Assembly: GCA_022565015.1 (NCBI GenBank)
Contig: JADFKI010000098.1
Span: 1 to 11,650, forward strand
Direction of reading: 5' to 3'
DNA length: 11,650 nt
DNA from: Chloroflexota bacterium
GTDB taxonomy: Bacteria; Chloroflexota; Dehalococcoidia; Lucifugimonadales; JADFKI01
The position numbers were made by a program, and so were the translations under genes. Of this stretch, positions 1 through 7,793 are shown piece after piece; positions within the stretch are counted from its first letter, which is position 1; each line of letters begins with the position of its first letter. A model generated the notes under the pieces. It did no database searches and was not told the DNA's origin. It was given only the letters and a program-made list of their open reading frames with translations.

Positions 1-1113
1 CAATATCTTCATTGTCGATATTTCGGCGACTAAACCTTCAAATTCGGAGATGACCTCCGTACTTGATCTACTGTCCCCCTCAAAACCTTCTGACCCTAGT
101 CTTATCCGAATTAAGGGGACTTCAGAATCATGGATGTCGAAGATTATGTAGTATGCATCCTGGCCTGTTTCTGTTGTTGCCCAGCCGCTTGGAATGGGCA
201 AAACAGATTCCGGGGTACTCTGTATGAGGAACCAGTTGCCTTTTGAACCGAGTACTTTTGTGAAATCGTCGAATTCAAGGTCCCCATACTCCTTCCGAAA
301 CAAGTTATCTGGAATTGCGAAGTCGGGAATTCTCGCGAGGACTTCAGGGGATAACGGTGGAGGTTCATAAAGTTCAAGCGGAACGGCAATCCAACTGGTG
401 TTTAGTCCCTGACCACAGGGGTTCGAATCAGCAATATCCAGAGTTCCTGTAGCTGAAGACGTTGAAGTGAATGTTGCCTCAACGTCTATCAGGTATAGCC
501 CTGCGAGGGTCAGTGAGAGGGACCCGTCTTCGACGAAATACTCGGGGCTGCCAAAATATGCACCCATTGGACTGTCTGCTTCACAGCCGAGGATCGTGAA
601 TCCAACACTTATCGATCGTAAAGCCCCATTTTCAATTTCGAAGGCGATCTCGTCTCCCTGGTCCGTTGTGCCCAGCCAGACGCCGTCATAGGGCGCATCA
701 GTTTGAATCAGACTGACGGTTGGTGCGGGCGTTGCGGTGGGACTTAATGTAGGGATGGCCGTCGGTTCCGGTGTTGACGTTGGTGACGCAGTGGCAGTGG
801 GCACTGATGTGGCCGTCGAAGTGGGCGTCGGTGTGTTGGTAGGTTCGGGCGTCGCGGTCGGCAACGGTGTTTGCGTTGCCGTAGGCTCCGGTGTCGCGGT
901 GCTGGTAGCCGTCGGTTCGGGTGTTGAGGTCGCGGTGCGTGTCGCAGACGCCACGGGAGTCGAAGTCGTAGACGGCTCGGGGCTTGACTGTTGGGCCTCA
1001 GAAGTCGTTGCGAGGGCAATTACGGGCGTCGGCGCCTGCTGGGTCTGAACGCAGCCGACGAGAGTTACTACAAAAATCGCAAATACTGTGGAAAAAACGA
1101 GCTGCTTGGCCAC
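1..1113 (-). CDS. Thr/Pro-linker surface lipoprotein, C-terminus cut by window edge
   Basis: Reading from a GTG at 1113, 371 codons stay open to the left edge, so the C-terminus is missing. Residues 1-21 form a lipoprotein signal peptide (hydrophobic 6-20, lipobox L-V-G-C21), predicting lipid anchoring on the outer face of the membrane. Residues 50-131 are a Thr/Pro/Ala spacer built on TATPEPT-like units. Residues 141-245 look like a small beta-rich extracytoplasmic domain: a GVWLG start, Cys177, and a closing CGQG...SWIAV with Cys233. This layout recurs in exported bacterial proteins, but I cannot name the family. Residues 255-371 begin a further domain with no recognised motif. GGAG lies 6 nt before the GTG, and tandem promoters lie about 70-110 nt upstream. 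The start and signal peptide are clear; the function is unknown. It may stabilise or display a partner at the cell surface, but nothing catalytic is visible. Confidence 0.85.
   Translation of the reverse strand, partial: MAKQLVFSTVFAIFVVTLVGCVQTQQAPTPVIALATTSEAQQSSPEPSTTSTPVASATRTATSTPEPTATSTATPEPTATQTPLPTATPEPTNTPTPTSTATSVPTATASPTSTPEPTAIPTLSPTATPAPTVSLIQTDAPYDGVWLGTTDQGDEIAFEIENGALRSISVGFTILGCEADSPMGAYFGSPEYFVEDGSLSLTLAGLYLIDVEATFTSTSSATGTLDIADSNPCGQGLNTSWIAVPLELYEPPPLSPEVLARIPDFAIPDNLFRKEYGDLEFDDFTKVLGSKGNWFLIQSTPESVLPIPSGWATTETGQDAYYIIFDIHDSEVPLIRIRLGSEGFEGDSRSSTEVISEFEGLVAEISTMKIL
721..963 (-). repeat. Degenerate Thr/Pro-coding repeat tract
   Basis: An imperfect short-period repeat encodes about 80 residues rich in Thr, Pro, Ala and Ser (units such as TATPEPT, STPEPT) between the lipid-anchor cysteine and the first folded domain of the lipoprotein. 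It acts as an extended spacer. Units have diverged at the third codon position, so selection appears to be on the protein rather than on an exact DNA repeat. Tracts like this can change length by slippage. Confidence 0.8.
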
Positions 1114-1181
1114 ATTACGCTCCGACCACTCCGTTTTCCCAGCTTAACCTCCACCGTTCCACCCTGCCTCGCGGGGTATAT

Positions 1182-1225
1182 ATGCTATCACAGCGCTATT
1201 TATTGTCAACTCAGGTGGTTGTCAA
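1182..1225 (-). promoter_or_regulatory. Two overlapping sigma70-type promoters for the lipoprotein
   Basis: On the minus strand, a perfect TTGACA (1225-1220) is followed after exactly 17 nt by TAAATA (1202-1197). A second perfect TTGACA (1209-1204) is followed after 16 nt by TAGCAT (1187-1182). Both face the GTG start at 1113, giving a 5' leader of roughly 60-80 nt. The two TTGACA boxes are offset by 16 nt, so the promoters overlap and polymerases would compete for them. This is read from consensus only. Confidence 0.65.
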
Positions 1226-1268
1226 GCAATTAGGCGCAATTCCTTGCGATTCGTAGAAATGCAGAGAA

Positions 1269-1288
1269 CCCTTCGAGGTCGCGAAGGG
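1269..1288 (-). terminator. Hairpin downstream of the serine protease, possible terminator
   Basis: A 7-bp perfect stem, CCCTTCG/CGAAGGG (1269-1275 with 1282-1288), encloses a 6-nt loop about 70 nt past the protease stop and before the lipoprotein promoters. No T-run follows on the minus strand, so it is not a canonical intrinsic terminator. It could slow transcription or protect the 3' end. Confidence 0.3.
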
Positions 1289-1356
1289 CAAAATGTATTT
1301 ATTCGAAGGCCAGAGCAAGTAGGAAATGGGGGAGGTTGACCGGGCTCGAAGAAACG

Positions 1357-3930
1357 CTAGCGGCGAAGTATTCGGAACGAGTAGACGGCCTCGCTGAGAA
1401 GCGGCTCCTGCTCGGCCCAGATGTCCTGCTCGGTGATCCCGCGCACGACGTACCTGTCGTCTCCAGCGATTATGTGCAGCTCGATGCGGGCGAAGTCGAA
1501 GCCGTCCCTGCTGTTGTATTGCACCGCCTCGAAGGCGAGCAGCCCGTCAACGAAGACACGTTTCCATGAGATCAGTCGGAAGGCGGTGGAGCCTCGTTCT
1601 ACAAGGCCCAGCTCGCTGCTGGACCAGTCGACCAGCTCTCTCTGGCCCCATCCAATCAATCGGTCGACGGACACCGCCGAGAACCCATCTGATATGGGCG
1701 ACGAAAACGTCACCGCTTCGACCGGCAGCTGCGGGTGGTTGTCTGACTCCAGGCCGCTCGATACCCAGCCCGTTGGGTACGAGACCGAGTATATTTCATC
1801 GGGATGAACGTATGCGGTAAGGGCCTCGACCACGGAATCCGGCGGGGCAGTCAGACCGGCGGGCTCCAGAAGCTCGAAGGTGCCGAGGGATAGGTCAATG
1901 AGGTCCCATAGCTCCTCATGCCGCGAGCTCGTGAGACCGTATGTAACGTTTACTCCCATGCTGTTTTCGTGCAGGTAGACGAGCCTCGTCCAGGTAATCA
2001 TGCTCTCCCGACTGGTAAACTCCAGGAGCACGACGGGAAGGCCCTGGCTATTGGTCAGGTCTCTTTCCGACAGGAGACGGAAGCCCGGGATTCCCTCCAC
2101 CAGAGACGTGAGAATCAGCTCTTTGTACTCGTCGAGTCCCATATTTCCAAGTCCGGCTTCGGCCAGGTCTTCAACCGTGACGAAGGCGGACTCGTTCTCA
2201 GGGCCCATGAATGACGCTGAGATGCCGTATTCAGGGTCGCCGGGCGACTGGGTCCAGGCCGCCGGGTACTTAAAGCTGAACGGGAAATCGTCGCTTGTGT
2301 AGGTGGTCAGCTCTTCTTCGGCTACGGGTGCGTAGGGCAGGGCAGTGTCGCTCGGGGGCGGAGTAAAGGCGATAGCATCCGGGGGCGCGTTGCCCACGAT
2401 GAGGAAGTAACCGCCAACCGTCGCCTCGGCGGCCTCCACGACGATATTGTAGCTTCCGGTATGTGGCGCCCTGTAGGTAATGAGAGGGTCCAGGCCGAAC
2501 AGCCCGCCGCCGCTGTTATCGTCGGCTATGAGCTGGTTCTCGGTGGCCCCGACGAAGTCGATCGTAATGATCGGATTCAGCAGGGCGGAGCTGACCAGAA
2601 CCTGGATGGCCTGGTCTTTCTCAAGGTCCAGAACGAAGTAGTCCAGGTCGCCGGGATAATCGGCGTTGCCGGCGACGACATCCCCGACGGAAATCGCCTT
2701 GCCGTCTTCGTCATCCGCCAAAGGGGATAACGGCTTGTTGCTGGTCAGGCGAACGTCGGCGACTCCCTCGACTCGGTGCCCCACGACCACAAAGGTCGGC
2801 GCGTTGTAGCTTGTGGTGAAGGATGCTGCCTCTTTCCCCCATGACGTATCGTCTGCCAACAGCATAGCGGTACCGTAAACGTCGCCGACCGCGAGGATGA
2901 CATCGGTATCGCCGGCAACCGTCAGATAGACCTCAGTGCCCGGAGGCTCGTTCAATACGAATACGCGCCGGTCCCAGTAGCCTTGCAGCGTAATGTCGTG
3001 CTCGGTATCGCCCTGGCCCGTTGGCAGTGCGCGCCGGCCGAGATTATCCGTATCGTCGCCCCGGACCAGCCCGTGGACGAGCGGAAGAAGGTCCGCGGCC
3101 GATGCCACGACGCCAAAGCCCGCCTCTGTGAACCTGAATCCCGAGATGCCGATCACCTCGCCTTCGTCGGAGACCAGCACACCACCGCTCTGTCCACCCG
3201 CGATGGCCGCGTCGGTCTGGAAATAGGTCATCTGGATGGGGTCCCACTCCCTGGTGCGGGATATGATGCCCCGCGTGATCGTAGGCTGAGGAAACTCCTG
3301 CACCTCGCCTGGGTAGCCGATAAGAAAGACGTCGCTGCCGACCGTTAGGTCTTCGCCGTCAACCAGCCTGACTACGCTGACGTCGCTATCGATGGGCCCG
3401 ATGACGGCCAGGTCGGCCATGAGGTCCCAGTTGGCTACGGGCGCCGCGAGATGCTCCGTGCCATCCGGAAACACGACGCGGACGCTGCCGAAGGGCCATA
3501 CGACATGGGCGTTGGTGACGACGTAGCCACCGTCGATGAGGACTCCGCTGCCCGTGCCGGTGGACGTCTGAATGAATGCCACCGAGGGCGAAATGCGGCC
3601 AAACACTTCGGCCGACGATAATGCCGCGGGGGTCGCAGTAGCTGTCGGCTCCGGGGTCGGGGACGGCGTGGAGGTCAACGTGGGAGTCGGCACGGCGGTG
3701 GGCCCTGCGGGTTCCAATATCGGTACGGGTGTCGCGGTGGGCGACGGAGTTTGGGTCTGGACGAGAATCGGAACGACCACGTGGGCGCTATCCGACGCCG
3801 AGACCGTGTCCGGCTCTCGCTGAACCTGGATGCAGGCCACCCCACCCAGGGCCGACAGCGCCAGCAACGCCACGACGAAAGGCTGTTTCAGCCGTCTGTC
3901 CCAGGCGTTCAAGACCGATAACCCGAACAA
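1357..3930 (-). CDS. Exported HtrA/Deg-like serine protease with PPC and PsbP-like domains
   Basis: This 857-residue protein starts at TTG 3930; AGGGGGA lies 7 nt upstream, which supports that start. Residues 15-33 form a signal peptide ending G-V-A-C33, an imperfect lipobox, so it is probably a lipoprotein. Residues 60-102 are a Thr/Pro spacer. Residues 107-285 are a trypsin-fold domain with a complete triad: His142 in TNAHVV, Asp173 in ADLAVI, and Ser248 in GGQSGG, where GNSGG is usual. No PDZ domain follows, unlike classical HtrA. Residues 315-396 and 413-513 resemble bacterial pre-peptidase C-terminal (PPC) beta-sandwich domains (DLDYFVLDL; later TGSYNIVVEA). Residues 545-688 and 706-857 are two PsbP/DUF1795-like domains (FSFKYPAAW, YSVSYPTGW). 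It likely cleaves damaged or secreted proteins outside the membrane. The protease call is strong; the accessory-domain calls are by pattern only. Confidence 0.88.
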   Translation of the reverse strand: MFGLSVLNAWDRRLKQPFVVALLALSALGGVACIQVQREPDTVSASDSAHVVVPILVQTQTPSPTATPVPILEPAGPTAVPTPTLTSTPSPTPEPTATATPAALSSAEVFGRISPSVAFIQTSTGTGSGVLIDGGYVVTNAHVVWPFGSVRVVFPDGTEHLAAPVANWDLMADLAVIGPIDSDVSVVRLVDGEDLTVGSDVFLIGYPGEVQEFPQPTITRGIISRTREWDPIQMTYFQTDAAIAGGQSGGVLVSDEGEVIGISGFRFTEAGFGVVASAADLLPLVHGLVRGDDTDNLGRRALPTGQGDTEHDITLQGYWDRRVFVLNEPPGTEVYLTVAGDTDVILAVGDVYGTAMLLADDTSWGKEAASFTTSYNAPTFVVVGHRVEGVADVRLTSNKPLSPLADDEDGKAISVGDVVAGNADYPGDLDYFVLDLEKDQAIQVLVSSALLNPIITIDFVGATENQLIADDNSGGGLFGLDPLITYRAPHTGSYNIVVEAAEATVGGYFLIVGNAPPDAIAFTPPPSDTALPYAPVAEEELTTYTSDDFPFSFKYPAAWTQSPGDPEYGISASFMGPENESAFVTVEDLAEAGLGNMGLDEYKELILTSLVEGIPGFRLLSERDLTNSQGLPVVLLEFTSRESMITWTRLVYLHENSMGVNVTYGLTSSRHEELWDLIDLSLGTFELLEPAGLTAPPDSVVEALTAYVHPDEIYSVSYPTGWVSSGLESDNHPQLPVEAVTFSSPISDGFSAVSVDRLIGWGQRELVDWSSSELGLVERGSTAFRLISWKRVFVDGLLAFEAVQYNSRDGFDFARIELHIIAGDDRYVVRGITEQDIWAEQEPLLSEAVYSFRILRR
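3625..3753 (-). repeat. Thr/Pro spacer tract in the serine protease
   Basis: This encodes residues 60-102, dominated by Thr, Pro, Ser and Ala in units such as TPSPTATP and TPSPTPEPT. It links the membrane anchor to the protease domain. Its composition matches the tract in the neighbouring lipoprotein, pointing to a shared cell-surface architecture or a shared origin of the anchor-plus-spacer segment. Confidence 0.7.
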
Positions 3931-4175
3931 AAGCTAGTCCCCCTGAATCGCATCGTAATCGGAGGCGCAAACAGTTTCAACGCCTCGGACGCCGGCGATT
4001 ATGTGGACCGTCAGCTCACGATTTCCACCGGGTTCTCCCGAAGCCCGCAATTCGGAGACATTTGGCCGATCATGAGCATCCCGAGGGCACTTGAAGAGAG
4101 GATGTCCTTGATTTCGAGAGGGCAAAGTGGCAACCTTGGCATATCAATGTGCTGATTGTGAAAGGGTTGGCAGAG
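3931..4175. other. Divergent intergenic region between protease and RNase HI-MoaC genes
   Basis: This 245-bp spacer separates two genes that point away from each other. The left side holds the protease promoter. On the right, AAAGGG at 4161-4166 lies 9 nt before the ATG at 4176 and is the likely ribosome-binding site of the RNase HI-MoaC gene. I could not find a convincing plus-strand -35/-10 pair. Short ORFs inside it look like chance. Confidence 0.5.
3938..3980 (-). promoter_or_regulatory. Promoter and ribosome-binding site of the serine protease
   Basis: On the minus strand, TTGAAA (3980-3975) and TACGAT (3957-3952) are separated by 17 nt, a plausible sigma70-type promoter. AGGGGGA (3944-3938) sits 7 nt before the TTG start at 3930. 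The implied leader is only about 20 nt. The ribosome-binding site is convincing; the -10 box is weak. Confidence 0.45.
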
Positions 4176-5057
4176 ATGATCGACATTTACACCGACGGCT
4201 CCTGCATAGTTAATCCAGGTCCGGGGGGTTGGGCGGCGATTGTTTTTGACGGCGAATCGAAGCGCGCCCTCAGCGGCGGCGAGCAGGAGACGACGAACAA
4301 CCGCATGGAGATATTGGCCGTGGTGAAGGGGCTGCAGACCGTTCCCGAAGCGTCGGAGGTCACCGTCCACACCGACAGCCAGTATGTGATCAACACCATG
4401 ACCAGGAACTGGAAGCGAAACGCCAACCAGGACCTCTGGGACCAGCTCGACGCCGAGGTCAACAGACGGGCCGTCAAATGGCAGTGGGTCCGGGGTCATT
4501 CGGGGCATCCTCTCAATGAAGAGGTCGACAGGCTGGCCAACGGCGAGGCAAGAAACATAAAAAAAGCATTGGAAGGCGGCGCAGGCCTAACCCACGTAGA
4601 CGAGGCCGGTAGGGCGACTATGGTAGACGTGGGATGGAAGTCCGAGACCGAGCGCGTCGCCGTGGCCAAGGGCTCGATATCGATGATGCCTGAGACCCTG
4701 GAGCTCATCAAGGCAAACGGCTTTGAAAAGGGTGATGTCCTGGGTGTCGCCCGGATCGCGGGCATCATGGGGGCGAAGAATACCTCGCAGCTGATTCCGC
4801 TCTGCCACCCGCTGCCCTTGGACCAGGTAACCGTGGAGTTCGAGTACGAGGACGAGCGCACCGCAGTAAGCATCACCGCCACGGCCAAGACGACGGCCAG
4901 GACCGGCGTCGAGATGGAGGCGTTGACGGCCGTGAGCGTCGCGGCCCTTACTATTTACGACATGTGCAAGGGCGTCGACCGGGCCATGCGAATCGGAGAC
5001 ATTCGTCTGATACGGAAGACGGGCGGCAAGAGCGGCGACATCGTCCTCGAGGAGTAG
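4176..5057 (+). CDS. Fused ribonuclease HI - cyclic pyranopterin monophosphate synthase (MoaC)
   Basis: One uninterrupted 293-residue frame carries two complete enzymes. Residues 1-133 are RNase HI, which cuts the RNA strand of RNA-DNA hybrids; Asp7, Glu45, Asp67, His108 and Asp118 correspond to E. coli D10, E48, D70, H124 and D134. Residues 138-293 are MoaC, which makes cyclic pyranopterin monophosphate in molybdenum-cofactor synthesis. Its LCHPL (Cys210, His211), GVEMEAL (Glu246, Glu248), YDMCK (Asp262, Lys265), Lys185 and GGKSGD are all present. The linker is only about five residues. I chose ATG 4176 because it gives the standard MIDIYTDGS start and has AAAGGG 9 nt upstream; an in-frame GTG at 4149 would add nine residues but lacks a ribosome-binding site. 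Both halves should be active. MoaC normally forms hexamers, so the fusion may oligomerise RNase H. No other moa gene is nearby. It leads a three-gene run. Confidence 0.93.
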   Translation: MIDIYTDGSCIVNPGPGGWAAIVFDGESKRALSGGEQETTNNRMEILAVVKGLQTVPEASEVTVHTDSQYVINTMTRNWKRNANQDLWDQLDAEVNRRAVKWQWVRGHSGHPLNEEVDRLANGEARNIKKALEGGAGLTHVDEAGRATMVDVGWKSETERVAVAKGSISMMPETLELIKANGFEKGDVLGVARIAGIMGAKNTSQLIPLCHPLPLDQVTVEFEYEDERTAVSITATAKTTARTGVEMEALTAVSVAALTIYDMCKGVDRAMRIGDIRLIRKTGGKSGDIVLEE

Positions 5058-5096
5058 CGAGTGAGAGCCATTTTGTGAATGGGCCAGTGAAGCTAG

Positions 5097-7139
5097 ATGC
5101 AGTCCGGTAATGAGCATGAGCGCAGCCTGAGATTCGACCTCGAGTCGGTTGGACAGCCCCAGCCGTGGATCGTCCACCATCGGGGTCTCGAATACCGTGG
5201 CGAAGTCATCGTATCGGAAGAGGTGGGTCCTAGCTGGGGCGAGCCCCTCGAAGTTGGAGTCAGTTTCCGAATTGTCTTCTTCATGGTGCCGAGGCGCATT
5301 CCCAGAGGCAGGATACGAGACCGCAGAATCGGCATGGCCGTACCGGTCCGAAGGCCTCCGCGGGACGGCCCAAACATCCGGCGAGAGCTCAGCGCGATAC
5401 ACGAAGCCCGTGAGCGCTATGTGACGGGCCGAAACGTTGAGGCTCAGGGCCTGCGCCGAACGATGGAGGACCGGGAGGAACAGCTTCTGGGCCAAATTGC
5501 GCGTAGCTTTCAGAGCGTCTATATACAGGGCCGGATCTACAGCCATGAGGAAGTCACCATCAGGCCCAGGGACGTCTTTGCCGAAGATAAGCCGGAGTCA
5601 TGGGCCGATAGGATGGCCGCGGAGCTGTTGCTTCAGGCCCATCCCAGCCTGCCGCTCGACTACAGCGAGTTCCCCCACGTCCTGACCGCGGAGTCGGCGG
5701 CCGACCTCTACGATGGGCTGTTCAAGAGGGAGGCGAGCGCCATTAAGAAAGCCGCCGACTTCGCCCCTGGGCTGGGTCTGGCCCGCCCTGAAAACCCGGA
5801 CCTCTTCGACGCGGGCGACTGCGTCGTGGTGTCGAAGATGCACGGAGATATTCGCTCGGGGGGCGGCGTAATGCCGGCGCAAGACCTCCTCAGAGAGCTC
5901 ACGGATGTTCAGGGCCTCACCAGGCCCCTGGCGCTTCTGTACGTTTTGGCGCTCGTGAAGCAGATTCGGGGCGAAGCGCGCCTTGCTCAAGGCCACCAGG
6001 TCGGTATAGACGGTTCCCAGCGTTTCATGGGCGAGCGTCTCCCCTGGGACCTCCTGGGTCAGGTCTCGCACTCCGAATCGTTGGCCGACGCGTTGGTGGA
6101 GGTCCGGCTGGAGGCTTCGTCCACATGGAGCACTGCATTGCCGTATGCGTCGCTAATCTCTGAGGGGATCGCTCCTGACGACGATTCCATGGATGAGTCC
6201 CACCTGGGTGAAGTGCTGTTGCCGGCGCTATCGGGACTCGCGTCGGCGGTGGATGAAATCGAGAACACGATGAAAGCCTTGAGGGGCCGTGACTCAGGAG
6301 GCGCTCAGAGTGTCGACACCACTCTGAAGAGCCTTCGCAGCATATCGTCTTCGGCCAATGTCCTAGATTTCAACTCGGTGGTGAGGGAGGACTTTGGGGA
6401 GCCTGCGGCACTGGCGGACGCGCTGGACTGGCTCCGCCGCGCAAATCGGCTGTCGGTCGTCGTCTCCGATATCGTCGCGGCCAGGGAGTATCTGCAAAAT
6501 GCGGCGCCTGGTCGAGACAATCAGGAGCTGGGTCTGGAAAGGGATGCGGTCGCGGCCCGACTGGACTTCGACAGTCTCTCCGCCAGTCCATCTCTCTGGG
6601 GCAGCGTCGAGTCCAGCTTCTTCCGGTTTCGAGAACGTTACGCGCTGGCATACTCGTCGCATCATGATCGCTACCAGCAGGAATCCCTGGAGCTAGCGCA
6701 CCGCCTTGAGAGGCTACGACCCCAGGTGGAGGCCATCGCTCGCTTCAACGCCGTGCCGGAGCTGGGGGAGCCGGTGGGCGTCGAGGTCTCGCAGCTCTTC
6801 CGGGAGCTCTCGAACGCCATCAAGCAGTGCGACGTTCTCAAGGACGACCTTCAGCTTGAGCGGAGCCCTAAGTGCGTGTCCTGCTCACTGACCCTGGATG
6901 GCCGGATACCGCGAAGGGATGCGGAGGTGCTCTTCGGCGCCATAGACGGCGCCATGCGGACATATAACCGCCGCTTGAGCTCCCACAGCGTGCGCCAGGT
7001 CCTGGCTCATCCCACCAAGGAGCAGCTGGACCAGTTCATCAGCCTTGTTCAGGTCGCGGACCCATCGGCGCTGGCCAACGTCCTCGACGATGAAGTCGTG
7101 GAATTTCTGAGGCGGTTTCTACGCAGCACGTCGACTTGA
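5097..7139 (+). CDS. 680-residue protein resembling the C-terminal half of PglY/DUF6079-type large ATPases
   Basis: The function is not established. An in-frame TAG directly precedes ATG 5097, so the frame cannot extend upstream. No strong ribosome-binding site is visible; a coupled start 39 nt after the moaC stop is possible. The protein is soluble and has no signal peptide, membrane segment or Walker A/B motif. Residues 55-65 form a hydrophobic strand (FRIVFFMVP). Residues 93-145 and 520-585 are charged, helical and probably coiled-coil. Residues 276-292 form a hydrophobic helix. Residues 591-596 hold a single CxxC (Cys593, Cys596). The end (659-676, LANVLDDEVVEFLRRFL) is helical. This general layout recalls the helical C-terminal region of very large P-loop ATPases linked to phage resistance (PglY of Pgl/BREX, DUF6079), here without the ATPase half. 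That is a recollection of style, not a diagnostic match. Pth follows after 21 nt, suggesting one operon. Confidence 0.6.
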   Translation: MQSGNEHERSLRFDLESVGQPQPWIVHHRGLEYRGEVIVSEEVGPSWGEPLEVGVSFRIVFFMVPRRIPRGRIRDRRIGMAVPVRRPPRDGPNIRRELSAIHEARERYVTGRNVEAQGLRRTMEDREEQLLGQIARSFQSVYIQGRIYSHEEVTIRPRDVFAEDKPESWADRMAAELLLQAHPSLPLDYSEFPHVLTAESAADLYDGLFKREASAIKKAADFAPGLGLARPENPDLFDAGDCVVVSKMHGDIRSGGGVMPAQDLLRELTDVQGLTRPLALLYVLALVKQIRGEARLAQGHQVGIDGSQRFMGERLPWDLLGQVSHSESLADALVEVRLEASSTWSTALPYASLISEGIAPDDDSMDESHLGEVLLPALSGLASAVDEIENTMKALRGRDSGGAQSVDTTLKSLRSISSSANVLDFNSVVREDFGEPAALADALDWLRRANRLSVVVSDIVAAREYLQNAAPGRDNQELGLERDAVAARLDFDSLSASPSLWGSVESSFFRFRERYALAYSSHHDRYQQESLELAHRLERLRPQVEAIARFNAVPELGEPVGVEVSQLFRELSNAIKQCDVLKDDLQLERSPKCVSCSLTLDGRIPRRDAEVLFGAIDGAMRTYNRRLSSHSVRQVLAHPTKEQLDQFISLVQVADPSALANVLDDEVVEFLRRFLRSTST

Positions 7140-7160
7140 AGCGTGCGATAATATGCCGCC

Positions 7161-7793
7161 ATGAGAAAGCTTAGATTCCCAGGCCTGGAAGCCCTCTTCG
7201 GCCCTCGAAGGGAAACAGCAGTCGAGGAACCCCCTTCATTGGTCGTAGTCGGGCTGGGCAATCCAGGCAGCAAATACGCCGAGACCCGCCACAATATAGG
7301 ATTCTGGAGCATCGAACGGATCGCAGCTGAGCACTCCATCGACGTAAGCGCAAGGAATAAGGCGACGGTCGTTGGCGAGGGGGTCATTGCGGAGCGGCGC
7401 GTCGTACTGGTCAGGCCAAAAACGTTCGTTAACCGCAGCGGCGAGGCCGCGAAATACCTTCTGGCGAGGTATCGCATTTCGTCGGACAAGCTCCTGATAA
7501 TTTACGACGATATCAACCTTCCCCTGGGGAAACTGCGGCTTCGTGCCCGTGGCAGCGCGGGCGGCCACAACGGCATCAGGTCGATTATCGAAACCCTCGG
7601 CAGCGAGGAGTTCCCGCGATTGAGGATCGGCATCGGAAGACCCCCGGCAGGCCAAGACCAGATTTCGTACGTCATTGGCGCCATGTCGCCCGAGGAGCGA
7701 CAGGTCGCAGACGAAATGCTGGAGATGGTTACTCAGGCCGTGTCGGCGATACTGACGGATGGCATCGATGCGGCGATGAGCAGGTTCAACTGA
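7161..7793 (+). CDS. pth: Peptidyl-tRNA hydrolase
   Basis: Pth cleaves the ester bond of peptidyl-tRNAs that drop off ribosomes, recycling tRNA in the cytoplasm. The 210-residue protein has the family signatures in order: VVGLGNPG with Asn34 (E. coli N10), ETRHN with the catalytic His44 (E. coli H20), TFVNRSG with Asn91, IYDD with Asp116 (E. coli D93), and GGHNG with Asn137 (E. coli N114). The C-terminal helical part is complete. It has about 26 residues before the first strand, whereas most bacterial Pth proteins begin almost at that strand. No better internal start is obvious, so the extension may be real or the start may be misplaced. The ribosome-binding site is weak. The gene lies 21 nt after the 680-residue ORF and is probably the last gene of that operon. 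Confidence 0.95.
   Translation: MRKLRFPGLEALFGPRRETAVEEPPSLVVVGLGNPGSKYAETRHNIGFWSIERIAAEHSIDVSARNKATVVGEGVIAERRVVLVRPKTFVNRSGEAAKYLLARYRISSDKLLIIYDDINLPLGKLRLRARGSAGGHNGIRSIIETLGSEEFPRLRIGIGRPPAGQDQISYVIGAMSPEERQVADEMLEMVTQAVSAILTDGIDAAMSRFN

Noticed and set aside
416..432. tRNA T-loop-like GGTTCGAATC
   Set aside because: No pairing T-stem, acceptor stem or anticodon arm can be folded around it, and it lies inside the lipoprotein coding frame.
737..1048. Plus-strand 103-codon Val/Gly-rich ORF
   Set aside because: It is the complement of the Thr/Pro repeat tract; the minus-strand frame has the signal peptide, ribosome-binding site and promoters.
4587..5546. 319-codon minus-strand ORF
   Set aside because: It is antisense to MoaC, whose conserved residues fix the real frame, and to the start of the next gene. 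It has no recognised motif.
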